Origin: Leptolyngbya sp. PCC 7375
GTDB lineage: Bacteria > Cyanobacteriota > Cyanobacteriia > Phormidesmidales > Phormidesmidaceae
Assembly: GCF_000316115.1 (NCBI RefSeq)
Contig: NZ_JH993797.1
Location: forward strand, 4,884,486 to 4,948,485
Length of the DNA: 64,000 nucleotides
Direction of reading: 5' to 3'
Shown: in pieces, positions 17,216-25,587 of the stretch
Numbering within the stretch: the first letter of the stretch is position 1
Layout: the number at the start of each line of letters is the position of its first letter
Program-made: the position numbers and the translations under genes
Notes under the pieces: generated by a model
Told to the model about the DNA's origin: nothing
Seen by the model: the letters and a program-made list of their open reading frames with translations, nothing else
The model's database searches: none

Positions 17216-19693
17216 ATGAAGCTGCGCAGCTGGATTGGTATGGGGTTGTTAATTGGTGCGATCGCAGCCACATTACTAGCGCCCAATACCTACTACCTCT
17301 ACACCATTGGCATGATTGCTATCACCACGATGGTGGCCGTTGGTCTTAATATTTTGGTGGGGCTGTCAGGGCAAATTTCCATTGGCCATGCGGGTTTCTT
17401 TGCCATTGGCGCGTATACGGCGAGCCTGTTGATGCTAAAGGTAGATTGGTCGTTCCCGGCGGCAGCGGGTGTCGGTATCCTGGCCACCGCTGTCATGGGA
17501 GCGGCCTTAGGAGCTCCAGCCCTGCGGGTAACAGGGCCTTACCTGGCGATGGTGACCATCGCCTTTGGCATTATCGTCGAGCGAGTTTTGATCGAGTGGG
17601 TTGGCCTCACCGGCGGCTTTGGCGGCCTGAGCAACATTCCCAAACCCGTGCTGTTTGGCCTAGAACCCGCTTTAAAAGATGTTGTTCTCATTGCTGTTGT
17701 ACTGGCTTTTGTTGCAATTTGGTCCTTTGACCAGCTGAAACAACATCCCTGGGGCAAAGCGTTTCAAGCAGTGCGCGACGATGAGACAGCCGCCATTTCT
17801 CTCGGACTCAATCCCCTGATGGTGAGAGTAATGGCGTTCACCGTTTCAGCAGCATTTACGGGCCTGGGGGGTGCCTTCTTTGCCTCCACAATTGGGTTTG
17901 TCAGCCCCGACAGCTTTACTCGGCACCGCTCGATTCTATTTCTGTTGGTGGTCATCCTAGGGGGAATTGGCACTGCCGAAGGGGCATTTGTCGGCGCGAT
18001 CGTGCTCGTTCTTTTACCAGAACTGATTAAAGACTTCGCCGATTACCAACTGCTGGTCTTTGGTGTGTTGTTGCTGCTCACACTGTGGCTAGCTCCCGAA
18101 GGCGTGACCCAACCGCTCAAGCGGTGGTTTAGCCAACCGTCTCCGGTACATCCCCTGACCACGCCACCAGAAATGCCAGCCCTGATTACCCGCAATCAGA
18201 CAGCCGCTGCCCTAAAGGTAAATCAGGTCGGCATTCAGTTTGGCGGTGTGCGTGCGGTCAATGAGGTGAGTCTAACGGTTCAACCGGGCATGGTAACGGC
18301 GGTGATTGGCCCCAATGGTGCGGGTAAAACAACCCTGTTGAACTTGATCGGGGGCTTTTATCAAACCCAAACCGGCAGCATTACACTTGGGAACACTGAC
18401 CTGACCCAACAATCTGGCCTGGCGATCTCCCGTTCAGGTGTGGCTCGTACCTTTCAGGCAACCAGATTATTTGACTCACTTTCGGTGATTGATAATTTAC
18501 GAGTTGCGGCCAAAGGTGTCCAAACTAGCTCCATTTTTTCCGCTCTCGTGGGTCGTGGCAAAGCACCGACCCACCCAGAGAAAACGCTGCTGGAAGTGTT
18601 ATCATTTGTTGGCTTTAGGGGTGATGTTTATCAGACGGCAGCTAACTTACCCTTTGTGGATCGCCGGTTAGCCGAAATCGCTCGGGCATTGGTGCTGGGG
18701 CCTCAGCTGTTGCTGTTGGATGAACCTGCGGCAGGGCTGAGTAAAGACGATAAGCAAGGGCTGGCACAGTTAGTGCGACGGATTGCCAGCAGCGGTATTC
18801 CCGTCATTTTGATTGAGCACGATATGGACTTGGTGATGGATATTTCGGACCAGGTTGTGGTGCTAGACAGTGGCGATCGCATTTCCATGGGCTCTCCCGC
18901 ACAAGTGCAACAAGATCCAGCCGTTTTGGCGGCATATTTAGGGGTTGACTCACCTGACTTAACACGCCCAGCTATTTTTCAACGACAACCCCTATTGCAA
19001 ACCAAACAGCTGGTTGCTGGCTACGACAAACTAAAGGTATTGCAGGCGGTTGACCTGACTGTGAATGCGGGTGAACTGGTGGCCGTTATTGGTGCCAATG
19101 GTGCTGGCAAGAGCACCCTGATGAAAGCAATTACCCAGCTAATTGCCCCCTGGTCTGGAGATATCATCTGGCAAAACCAATCTCTATTGGGGACACCCGC
19201 CCATGCCATCAATCGGCAAGGCATTGTATTGGTGCCCGAAGGACGGCAAGTGTTTAAAGAGCTGACGGTGATCGACAACCTGCGTCTGGGAGCGTTTAAC
19301 CGTCAGGATCCTAATGTGAACGGCGATATCCAGAAAATTCTCCAGCGCTTTCCCCGTTTATTTGAACGGCGCACCCAAAAAGCAGGATTGTTATCAGGTG
19401 GAGAACAACAAATGCTCGCCATTGGTCGGGGCTTGATGGCCCGTCCCAAATTGTTGTTGCTAGATGAACCATCTCTTGGTCTAGCACCAAAACTGGTTAC
19501 CGATCTGTTTACCACCCTGGCAGAGCTACGGGATGAAGGGCTGACTATTTTGCTGGTAGATCAGATGGCTAGCCTGGCTTTGGCTGTGGCCGATCGGGCT
19601 TATCTACTGGAAACTGGGCAGGTTGTGCAATCGGGTAGCGGCAAAGAAATGCAACAAGATAGCCAGATTATAAAAGCGTATTTAGGGGTTTAG
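17216..19693 (+). CDS. Fused LivM-LivG-LivF ABC transporter protein (permease plus two ATPases)
   Basis: An 825-residue protein holding three subunits. Residues 1-300 are a LivM-like permease (NILVGLSGQISIGHAGFFAIGAY and AVRDDETAAISLGLN). Residues about 330-578 are a LivG-like ATPase with Walker A GPNGAGKT (365-372), Walker B LLLLDEP (498-504) and H-loop His535; its signature is LPFVDRR (478-484) instead of LSYGQ/LSGGQ. Residues about 590-825 are a LivF-like ATPase with Walker A GANGAGKST (626-634), a consensus LSGGE (726-730), Walker B LLLLDEP and Gln783 at the H-loop position, as is usual for LivF. The frame is unbroken, so this is a real fusion. With the two upstream genes it completes the transporter. 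Confidence 0.92.
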   Translation: MKLRSWIGMGLLIGAIAATLLAPNTYYLYTIGMIAITTMVAVGLNILVGLSGQISIGHAGFFAIGAYTASLLMLKVDWSFPAAAGVGILATAVMGAALGAPALRVTGPYLAMVTIAFGIIVERVLIEWVGLTGGFGGLSNIPKPVLFGLEPALKDVVLIAVVLAFVAIWSFDQLKQHPWGKAFQAVRDDETAAISLGLNPLMVRVMAFTVSAAFTGLGGAFFASTIGFVSPDSFTRHRSILFLLVVILGGIGTAEGAFVGAIVLVLLPELIKDFADYQLLVFGVLLLLTLWLAPEGVTQPLKRWFSQPSPVHPLTTPPEMPALITRNQTAAALKVNQVGIQFGGVRAVNEVSLTVQPGMVTAVIGPNGAGKTTLLNLIGGFYQTQTGSITLGNTDLTQQSGLAISRSGVARTFQATRLFDSLSVIDNLRVAAKGVQTSSIFSALVGRGKAPTHPEKTLLEVLSFVGFRGDVYQTAANLPFVDRRLAEIARALVLGPQLLLLDEPAAGLSKDDKQGLAQLVRRIASSGIPVILIEHDMDLVMDISDQVVVLDSGDRISMGSPAQVQQDPAVLAAYLGVDSPDLTRPAIFQRQPLLQTKQLVAGYDKLKVLQAVDLTVNAGELVAVIGANGAGKSTLMKAITQLIAPWSGDIIWQNQSLLGTPAHAINRQGIVLVPEGRQVFKELTVIDNLRLGAFNRQDPNVNGDIQKILQRFPRLFERRTQKAGLLSGGEQQMLAIGRGLMARPKLLLLDEPSLGLAPKLVTDLFTTLAELRDEGLTILLVDQMASLALAVADRAYLLETGQVVQSGSGKEMQQDSQIIKAYLGV

Positions 19694-19796
19694 CACAGAT
19701 AACCAGGTAGGGGCATCCCCGAGAGTAAATAGTTGAAGAATGGTGGTTGCGATCGCGGGTTAGCAAAATTTTGGTGGATCGCTCCCAATGCTGCCG

Positions 19797-19850
19797 GGGT
19801 ATGCACAAGGCATTACCCCTACGGAATTATCCATTTTAAAGCGAGGATCC
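19797..19850. repeat. Copy of dispersed repeat GCACAAGGCATTACCCCTACG
   Basis: Contains GGGGTATGCACAAGGCATTA then CCCCTACGGAATTATCCATTTTAA and ends near GGATCC. Closest relatives are at 8758-8798 and 30482-30512; the ATCCATTTTAA extension is shared with the diverged copy at 52491-52530. It lies at the 3' side of the BMC gene. Confidence 0.6.
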
Positions 19851-19873
19851 TGAATACAGAGGCAGACAGCTGA

Positions 19874-20185
19874 TCAAACTCTGAATGGCTCTGATTTTTC
19901 ATCGAAGTGTAAGGGTAAGACACTTTCAATATTTTCAGTTGGGTGGGGCACGGTGTAGTGGGACGTAACTTTCCCATTATTAGGGCAGGCGTTAGCAGCT
20001 TTTATCCCCGCCTCCATGGCTCTGTTGACCTCAGCCACACGCCCTCGAACCGTGACAAACTGACGTCCGCTATCAGCCTGATTAATCCCTAAAAGGGAGA
20101 CATTACCTGCTTTAACCATGGCATCCGCCGCTGCCAGCGAAGCCGGATATCCGTGGGTTTCGATTACACCGATAGAGTAAAGCAT
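19874..20185 (-). CDS. Single-domain BMC shell protein, CcmK-like
   Basis: A 103-residue bacterial microcompartment (BMC-H) hexamer subunit. It begins SIGVIETHGYPASLAAADAMVKAGNVSLLG, continues with VRGRVAEVNRAMEAGIKAAN and ends with HPTENIESVLPLHF, all matching CcmK carboxysome shell proteins. The pore-lining loop reads INQADSGRQ (about residues 34-42) rather than the KIGSG-type of CcmK1/K2 or RAGSA of CcmK4, so pore chemistry should differ. No other ccm gene is adjacent, as for the satellite paralogues CcmK3-K6; the exact paralogue is not assigned. Confidence 0.85.
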   Translation of the reverse strand: MLYSIGVIETHGYPASLAAADAMVKAGNVSLLGINQADSGRQFVTVRGRVAEVNRAMEAGIKAANACPNNGKVTSHYTVPHPTENIESVLPLHFDEKSEPFRV

Positions 20186-20262
20186 AGGAAATTGGGTTCG
20201 ATTGTGAAGCTGCCCTTCTTAATATACCTGAGACCTGACACCCGACACTCAACTCTTGGCAC

Positions 20263-20743
20263 TTGACACTCGAGACCTACTTCAGGGTGGTGGAATTGGG
20301 TTTACGGCTTAAGTTGATGCGGTCTAAGACGTTGGACCGGGCTGATCTCGACAAGGGGGTAGAACCGGATAATGCTTACTATATTCAAAATCAGCCTAAG
20401 GTTATTGGCAAGACGGTTGACCTGAAAACTGACCCACCGCCCGACATTATGGTGACGGTGGATATTACCCACACGGATACGGATATTGATAAGAATTGTT
20501 TGTATGCCAGTTTGGGTGTGCCCAAGTTTTGGCAGTTTAATGGTGAAGTCTGGCGCATTTATTGTCTGGTGGATGAGATATCTGAAAAGTCTGAGACGAG
20601 TCCAACATTTATGTGTTGCAAGAAAAGAAAATCTCTATCACTTTTTAGAAGAAGCCAGGCAGGATTAGGTTGCAGGTGAAGTGAATTGGCAAAACTGGGT
20701 ACAAAAGCGTCTGTCAAGTAGTGCATCAGATAATTTCTTGTAA
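20263..20743 (+). pseudogene. Uma2-family (DUF820) endonuclease remnant
   Basis: The frame from 20263 reads YFRVVELGLRLKLMRSKTLDRADLDKG, then KPPDIMVTVDITHTDTD-like sequence and LGVPKFWQFNG, matching the C-terminal two thirds of PD-(D/E)XK-fold Uma2 proteins. The family N-terminus is missing. Near 20600 the homologous sequence moves to the +2 frame (NLYHFLEEARQD), which is then cut by TAG at about 20667 where a Glu codon would give QDEVAGEVNWQNWVQKRLS. Truncation, frameshift and a nonsense change together mark a pseudogene. Confidence 0.7.
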
Positions 20744-20884
20744 AATAGATTATCGCTTTACATGACACAACGCATAATCACAAAGCGATATACTGAGCAA
20801 ATACTGCAGCACAACCAAGTTGATTGAGAAGTCTAATTAGAATATTCACAAACTTTTAAGTATTGGGAATACCCACTAACCTTC

Positions 20885-21495
20885 GGCTCTTCGGGATTGA
20901 TTATGCTTTTTGAGAATTAAAGATGCCAGCAAATCAGGCATCTGAGTCAAAAGCGTTGGAAATTTCTGAATCCATACCCAGATCGCTTAATCAGCTTCAG
21001 ACGAGTATTAATGCCTTCGACAACACCACTGGTGGTTCTGTTTTCAAAATACTGAATAATCTCACCAAACCACCGACCTCCTATAGTCGCTACTGACTTT
21101 GGATACAGAGATTTGGCCGTGTCCATCCAATCCAATAATTTCAGGATGGCATCATCACGATTCGTCTGCTCAAATAAGTCTCTAAAGGCCTCTTTATGGC
21201 AATACATCTGAGCCAGTTTCGGGGAAACAGCTTTGACCTCAGCCAGTTTACTCACTTGGGTTTCGGTCAGGTTATCCTTCGGTTTGAGCAAGGCATATTT
21301 ACTGTTCTTGAGAGCCGCTTTAGCCTCGTCAACACTGACCGCATCGGGTAAATTATCGGGGTCACGCTTAAAGGCGTTCCGAGCCTGATTGAGTTCTTGG
21401 TTCACCACCTTCATCACATGAAAGCGGTCGGCCACAATATCCGCATTCGGCACATGTGTCAAACATTACATCAGCATACTAGATCCCGAAGAGCC
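20885..21495 (-). mobile_element. Internally deleted ISL3-family IS remnant
   Basis: Perfect 13-bp terminal inverted repeats GGCTCTTCGGGAT (20885-20897) and its complement (21483-21495) bound 611 bp holding the C-terminal half of an ISL3-type transposase. ISL3 elements usually exceed 1.2 kb, so about half is lost. The 8-bp flanks (TAACCTTC and CGTTAAAT) do not match, so no target duplication is visible. Confidence 0.7.
20947..21462 (-). pseudogene. ISL3-family transposase fragment
   Basis: The visible 171 residues (NADIVADRFHVMKVVNQELNQARN and later TTSGVVEGINTRLKLIKRSGYGFRNFQRF) match the C-terminal half of ISL3 DDE transposases, with the last catalytic Glu in GVVEGIN. The N-terminal half with the first catalytic Asp is missing. 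The frame ends at TGA where the family continues RLRCLICWHL; that continuation is present in the DNA right after the stop (LRCLICWHL), so the TGA is a point mutation of an Arg codon. The gene is dead twice over. Confidence 0.75.
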
Positions 21496-21537
21496 CGTTA
21501 AATTCAAGTTGCTCACGGATTAAGTTGTTACCCTTGA

Positions 21538-21975
21538 TCACCACCAAACCTCTTCAATAGATGGATCATCAAAGCGCTTCAAAGTTGCTAGCCATTCTGG
21601 CATATCTTCTTTTATGGTTTGCTTTAAATCAATCAGAGCTTCTTTGCTGACGAAACCTCGCTCATGCATAAAAGTATAGAATTTCTTCAAACTTGTTGCA
21701 TTTCCTTTAATACTTGACTGACTAGCCCACATAGCCTTTTTTATAAACCAATACCCAAGAAACATGCCTACAATGTCACTGCCATCTTTTGCCTCAGTGA
21801 TCTCGTCATACAGCAGAAATTCGTTTATATAAAAATCAATGTTTGAAAGATGATTATTTATCGTCTTTTCCGACAGGCTAGATGATTTTAGCCAATCCTC
21901 AAAATCTTTTAATAGCCGTTTGTTAGCCTTTCTCAGTGTTTTGCAATCTTCTTCATATTTCTCGTATGAATCCAT
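21538..21975 (-). CDS. Stand-alone recombinase core-binding (SAM-like) domain protein
   Basis: A 145-residue all-helical protein that resembles the N-terminal core-binding domain of tyrosine recombinases: LLKDFEDWLKSSSLSEKTINNHLSNIDFYINEFLL, then SIKGNATSLKKFYTFMHERGFVS. The catalytic domain with R..HxxR..Y is absent and not found downstream, where the ISL3 remnant begins. ATG 21975 (MDSYEKYEED) is preferred to TTG 22020. It may bind DNA without cutting, or be a truncated integrase. The membrane-protein gene at 22062-22364 is immediately upstream in the same direction. Confidence 0.6.
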   Translation of the reverse strand: MDSYEKYEEDCKTLRKANKRLLKDFEDWLKSSSLSEKTINNHLSNIDFYINEFLLYDEITEAKDGSDIVGMFLGYWFIKKAMWASQSSIKGNATSLKKFYTFMHERGFVSKEALIDLKQTIKEDMPEWLATLKRFDDPSIEEVWW

Positions 21976-22061
21976 GACCAATACCCAGCTATTTGATATT
22001 TTTTCACCTAACGATGCCAATCACCAGCGCGAGTCTTAAATACAAGGGAAATCATTTATAT

Positions 22062-22364
22062 TTAAACGACTTCCTCCTCCCTTTTGCTAATTTTACGTAT
22101 CAGGAAAACAGGCCAAAACAGCGAGCCGAACAAAGCAACAACAGCATAGACTACTTTTAGTCTTACTTTTTCTGCTTTAGGATCAGCCCCTTCTGGCTTT
22201 TTCACTGACAAAGCCACCGTGCTAAATTTTTCTAGATCCTGGAGCTCCGTGGCATAGCTGATGAAAAAACCGATTAGGTAAATAAACAGTACAATTAGCA
22301 AGATTTTCATTGTCTTAATTAACTGTGAGTATTTATGGCGGTCAGTGTCTTCCTTATCTTTCAA
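22062..22364 (-). CDS. Small two-pass membrane protein
   Basis: A 100-residue protein with two membrane segments (ILLIVLFIYLIGFFISYAT and VVYAVVALFGSLFWPVFLI) separated by a polar loop of about 35 residues and ending in a basic/acidic tail (RKISKREEEVV). The frame opens with TTG 22364; ATG 22310 (MKILLIVLF) is an alternative start. Unknown function. It is 86 bp upstream of the recombinase-domain gene in the same orientation, so the two may be co-transcribed. Confidence 0.5.
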   Translation of the reverse strand: MKDKEDTDRHKYSQLIKTMKILLIVLFIYLIGFFISYATELQDLEKFSTVALSVKKPEGADPKAEKVRLKVVYAVVALFGSLFWPVFLIRKISKREEEVV

Positions 22365-22500
22365 TATGGGTGATTAATTATAATCATCTCGCCTGAATAA
22401 AGTTGGTGCTATTCAGATTTATTTATTATCTGATGCTCCACCTTAATGCTGAGGATTTGGTGGATTACACGCAAATCGCTAATCCACCCTACATTTGTTC

Positions 22501-22613
22501 TCAACTAGCTCTGACTCGCTTGGTCAAAATTGCCATGACCTCATTGGGTCGCCCGGTGGGTAAGGGCTTACTCCAATCATTAGGGTTGGCATAGTTGAAC
22601 TTATGCAGCAACG
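22501..22613 (-). pseudogene. 3' fragment duplicated from the gene at 23942
   Basis: On the minus strand this reads LHKFNYANPNDWSKPLPTGR followed by PNEVMAILTKRVRAS and a stop, nearly identical to the C-terminus of the protein at 23942-24175. Upstream of 22613 the similarity ends and the coding continuity is lost. The stem-forming GGTGGATTAC/GTAATCCACC-type repeat after the stop is also shared by both copies. Confidence 0.75.
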
Positions 22614-22684
22614 CATACACTCAAAACCACACCTCAATACACCGAACCATAGCTGCTACAGCTTACGCAAGCTACAATACGACT

Positions 22685-23152
22685 ATGAGTAAAGCGCATC
22701 CAGACATAGTCGTAGTAAGTCCTGATGGGGAGTATTTGGTTATTGTTGAGGTAAAACTCAATGACCATTTGCCCCATCGTCAAGATGCTATTGAGCAGCT
22801 TAAAAGCCTCATGGCATCCATGGGTTGCTCAGTTGGATTAGCTGTAACTGGTGACCATATTTTGCTTCTCCGTGATTCTCTAGAAAAGTCTCATGGCGAA
22901 TCGATTGCAGTAGTTGGCGAAGCAATGCTACCAGACCATTTACTACCCTCTGCGGATGAGCAATGGCAAGGGAACTATGGCCTGGAATTTGAATCACGGG
23001 TTCAGCTGTGGCTTGAGACATTAAAGCAAGCTTCAAGTTTAGAGAATTTGCCCAGTGATTTAAAGCAGCTTTTTAGTGAGCCCACCATTAGTCTTCTGAG
23101 ACTCGGTGAAATTCGGGCGGCTGGTCCCAGGTGGAGCAGCGTAGCCAGTTGA
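22685..23152 (+). CDS. PD-(D/E)XK nuclease-fold protein
   Basis: A 155-residue protein from ATG 22685 (MSKAHPD). It begins with the restriction-endonuclease fold active-site pattern PDIVVVSPDGEYLVIVEVK (Asp, then E-x-K), and then alternates helices and strands (QLKSLMASMGCSVGLAVTGDHILLLRD). Its 3' end overlaps the next gene by 22 bp in another frame, so translation is likely coupled. The pair lies between two copies of an unrelated gene fragment. It could be a nuclease or a catalytically quiet partner; the substrate is unknown. Confidence 0.6.
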   Translation: MSKAHPDIVVVSPDGEYLVIVEVKLNDHLPHRQDAIEQLKSLMASMGCSVGLAVTGDHILLLRDSLEKSHGESIAVVGEAMLPDHLLPSADEQWQGNYGLEFESRVQLWLETLKQASSLENLPSDLKQLFSEPTISLLRLGEIRAAGPRWSSVAS

Positions 23153-23811
23153 AACCCAGCATAGTTTTAGTGGAAACAAATTGGGTTGTAGATGTTACCG
23201 CCCCAGCCCATTTACAGAGTCCACAGGCAATTCAGTTATTACAACGAGCTGACGCTGGCGAGTTTCGGCTATTTGTTCCAGCGATATGTCTGGCGGAAGC
23301 TCGTGAAACTGTACCTCGAAGGTTTACACCCCGGTCGCGTTCAGAAGATTTACGCAAATTTGTTCGATGGGCAAGAGATGAAGGTCGCATCAACCTTGAA
23401 GATGCAGAGGCCGCATTTCGGGTATTTAACCAGTTTGATGGATTAGTCGCCAATGAACTAACAAAGGTTTCGGAAAGATTAGAAATGTTAGCCTCCCACC
23501 CTGGAATCAGTGTTTTTCCATTGTCCGAGCCGATGCTAGAGCGTCAAGTTATGATTGGTGCTATGGGCCTTTCTTTAAAACCCTATGATTTGGCGATTTT
23601 GGCAGCTGTGCTCGTTAAATCTGAAGAACTACAGCAAGATGGCTATCCTTGGGTTGGCTTTTGTGAATTGGATTCCGATCTTCAACCTTGGGATAGGTTG
23701 GGTACCCGCAAACCAATTCTCAGTAATCTTTACAATGACTCTCGGGTATGGGTTTACGGTGACTTCTTGCTAGAAGAAATTAAGAAATTGCCCGAGGATT
23801 GGCTCACTTAA
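23131..23811 (+). CDS. PIN-domain protein paired with PD-(D/E)XK gene
   Basis: A 226-residue PIN-like RNase-fold protein. The first acidic motif is VLVETNWVVDV (Glu and Asp in place of the usual LDTN-D), and the later acidic residues are in LKPYDLAILAAVL and ELDSDLQPWD. It is longer than typical VapC toxins (about 130 residues) because of a helical insert at residues 60-130. The start is GTG 23131, inside the upstream PD-(D/E)XK gene, giving a 22-bp overlap typical of coupled two-gene modules. It may be a toxin or an RNA-targeting effector. Confidence 0.65.
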   Translation: MEQRSQLKPSIVLVETNWVVDVTAPAHLQSPQAIQLLQRADAGEFRLFVPAICLAEARETVPRRFTPRSRSEDLRKFVRWARDEGRINLEDAEAAFRVFNQFDGLVANELTKVSERLEMLASHPGISVFPLSEPMLERQVMIGAMGLSLKPYDLAILAAVLVKSEELQQDGYPWVGFCELDSDLQPWDRLGTRKPILSNLYNDSRVWVYGDFLLEEIKKLPEDWLT

Positions 23812-23941
23812 ACCTGACTACCGGAGTCTCACTGCAAGGTCAGCAGCATTTGCTCGTCAGATGTCAACAGGATTCTCTCGTCCCGATTTGTAAGATTCGG
23901 TGGATTACGCGAAGACTCGCTAATCCACCCTACATGTGTTC

Positions 23942-24175
23942 TTAATCGACTCTGACTCGCTTGGTTAAAATCGCCATTACCTCGTTGGGTCGCCCGGTAG
24001 ATAGAGGCTTACTCCAATCATTGGGTTCGGCGTAGTTGAGTTTGTGCAACAGCACAATGGTGTTGCGCACGGCGGTCAGGGTGCCAAACAGTATATGGCG
24101 CACCACTTCAAATTGGTGCTCTGGCAAGGGAGCGGGCTCAGATTTCGGCACGCCTGCGGACTGGTCTTGAAACAT
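23942..24175 (-). CDS. Conserved small hypothetical protein (77 aa)
   Basis: ATG 24175 is preceded by GGAG at good spacing and gives a 77-residue protein (MFQDQSAGVPKSEPAPLPEH start). The core HQFEVVRHILFGTLTAVRNTI and the C-terminal LNYAEPNDWSKPLSTGRPNE look like a family I have met in other cyanobacteria, with no known role. The 3' third is duplicated at 22501-22613. A GGTGGATTAC..GTAATCCACC-type hairpin follows the stop at about 23900-23932. Confidence 0.6.
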   Translation of the reverse strand: MFQDQSAGVPKSEPAPLPEHQFEVVRHILFGTLTAVRNTIVLLHKLNYAEPNDWSKPLSTGRPNEVMAILTKRVRVD

Positions 24176-24235
24176 GGATTCTGATCTCCAAAACGTAGGG
24201 TTTGCGAAGGAAACCAGAACCGAATGCCTTAGCAA

Positions 24236-24585
24236 ACCTCACAAGATGTATGCACACCGAGGGTGCTAAGGCATAATAACCAAAGCCCGCAGTTGCTTGG
24301 ATCAGCTGTGGGTCAGCTGTCGGTTAGGTGGTGACGCACCTGCCGACAGTGCCAGGTATTCAGTTCTGTAGTAGAGCCGCAAAGCGGCTTGCGAGAAACT
24401 ATAAATCTCTTTTAGAGCCGAGTCAAGATACAGATTGTTACAACCACTGACAAGAGTTTATGCCTTGCCTAAAAGCAATACGCCTAAACAATTTAGGCAT
24501 TGTTATGAGAACTCATCAAGTATTCTTGATGAGTTAAACCAAGTTTATCGATTCTATGGATCATACAGATCCTGGGTAAGCTACC
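24236..24585. other. 350-bp intergenic region with hairpins
   Basis: No gene recognised. Two clear inverted repeats lie near its right end: GCCTAAA/TTTAGGC (24482-24498) and AACTCATCAAG/CTTGATGAGTT (24510-24535). The second may end transcription from the Uma2 gene at 24586 in the minus direction or be an IS-edge remnant. Confidence 0.4.
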
Positions 24586-25470
24586 CTATACAAGATTGTT
24601 GTCTATCTCCTCTACAGATAGCCCCACTATTCCAGCAATAGCAGCCGTATCCATTCCCGACTGTCGCAAATTTCTCACCACCTGTCGCAGCCGCGCCTCT
24701 GCCTCATCCGCCCTTTCTACAGCCTCATCCGCCCGCTGCGCTTCCAATTCCGTGTCTGTCAGCAGCCAGTTGCCCGAACCATCACACCACCGCAACCAGC
24801 CATGGTCAATACCTTCAAACGTCCCGGTCCAAACACCCAATCCCAGCTCTAACTCCGGTATCCATAGCTGCGGCTGAGTCTCCTGCACCGCCTGTTCCTC
24901 ATACCGCGCTCCCACCAGTCGAAAGAATCTAACTACGCCCGTATAGCGGCTAAACACCACATAGTACGGCACCCGCAAAATCTGCTCATATACTTGCCAC
25001 TTTCGCGGCGGTGCTGGCTGTCCGTTGGTAGTCTGACCGTCGCTTGCTTCACCAGCATCTCCATAAAACGGCCCTAAATCCTCTGCCTCAGTCCCCGGCG
25101 ACAAAAAATCCACCACCACCAGCGGGCTCACACCCTCTTGCCATACCACGTAGCTATTGCGCAAATCCTTGCCACCATAGAGTCTTGGCACATCCACCGA
25201 CAAAAACCAATCAGGTCGCTTATGCCACAGCGGGTTGCGCACATCATAATAGAGGTTAATGTCTGTACCCGTGAAATAGTTATCAGCCGCGTACTGGGGC
25301 AATCGCAGGGTACGACTCAGCAACTGAGGTTGCAAATCATGAAACTCGTCAGGCAAGCCAGGTTCCTCAGGAAATTCACTCGGTAGATCGTACATCGTCG
25401 GCAAACTCTCCGACGGTGGCAATGGTGGCACCGGTTGTAGCAACTCTGGGGACTCTTTAGCCTGAGTCAT
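24586..25470 (-). CDS. Uma2-family (DUF820) putative endonuclease
   Basis: A 294-residue Uma2 protein with a PD-(D/E)XK-type core: RPDWFLSVDVP, then SPLVVVDFLSPGTEAED, then VYEQILRVPYYVVFSRYTGVVRFFRL. The C-terminus has a charged helix (EAQRADEAVERADEAEARLRQVVRNLRQ) and a short helix-turn-helix-like end (AAIAGIVGLSVEEI). Uma2 genes are greatly multiplied in cyanobacteria, often near IS elements; their biological role is not settled. ATG 25470 is preferred to the upstream in-frame start at 25494. A decayed second Uma2 copy lies at 20263. Confidence 0.75.
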   Translation of the reverse strand: MTQAKESPELLQPVPPLPPSESLPTMYDLPSEFPEEPGLPDEFHDLQPQLLSRTLRLPQYAADNYFTGTDINLYYDVRNPLWHKRPDWFLSVDVPRLYGGKDLRNSYVVWQEGVSPLVVVDFLSPGTEAEDLGPFYGDAGEASDGQTTNGQPAPPRKWQVYEQILRVPYYVVFSRYTGVVRFFRLVGARYEEQAVQETQPQLWIPELELGLGVWTGTFEGIDHGWLRWCDGSGNWLLTDTELEAQRADEAVERADEAEARLRQVVRNLRQSGMDTAAIAGIVGLSVEEIDNNLV

Positions 25471-25587
25471 ACAGGTACGGTTGTAGGTGTACATCTCAAT
25501 AGTACTCTGCTACTCCGTAAACCACATATAATGTACCCTTTGTAGTTATCTAGCTACTGTTCTACATCTAGCTGGGTAAACTTAGAA

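Noticed and set aside
17446..18888. Several frames within the fused Liv gene on both strands
   Set aside because: All are out-of-frame shadows of the continuous 825-residue protein.
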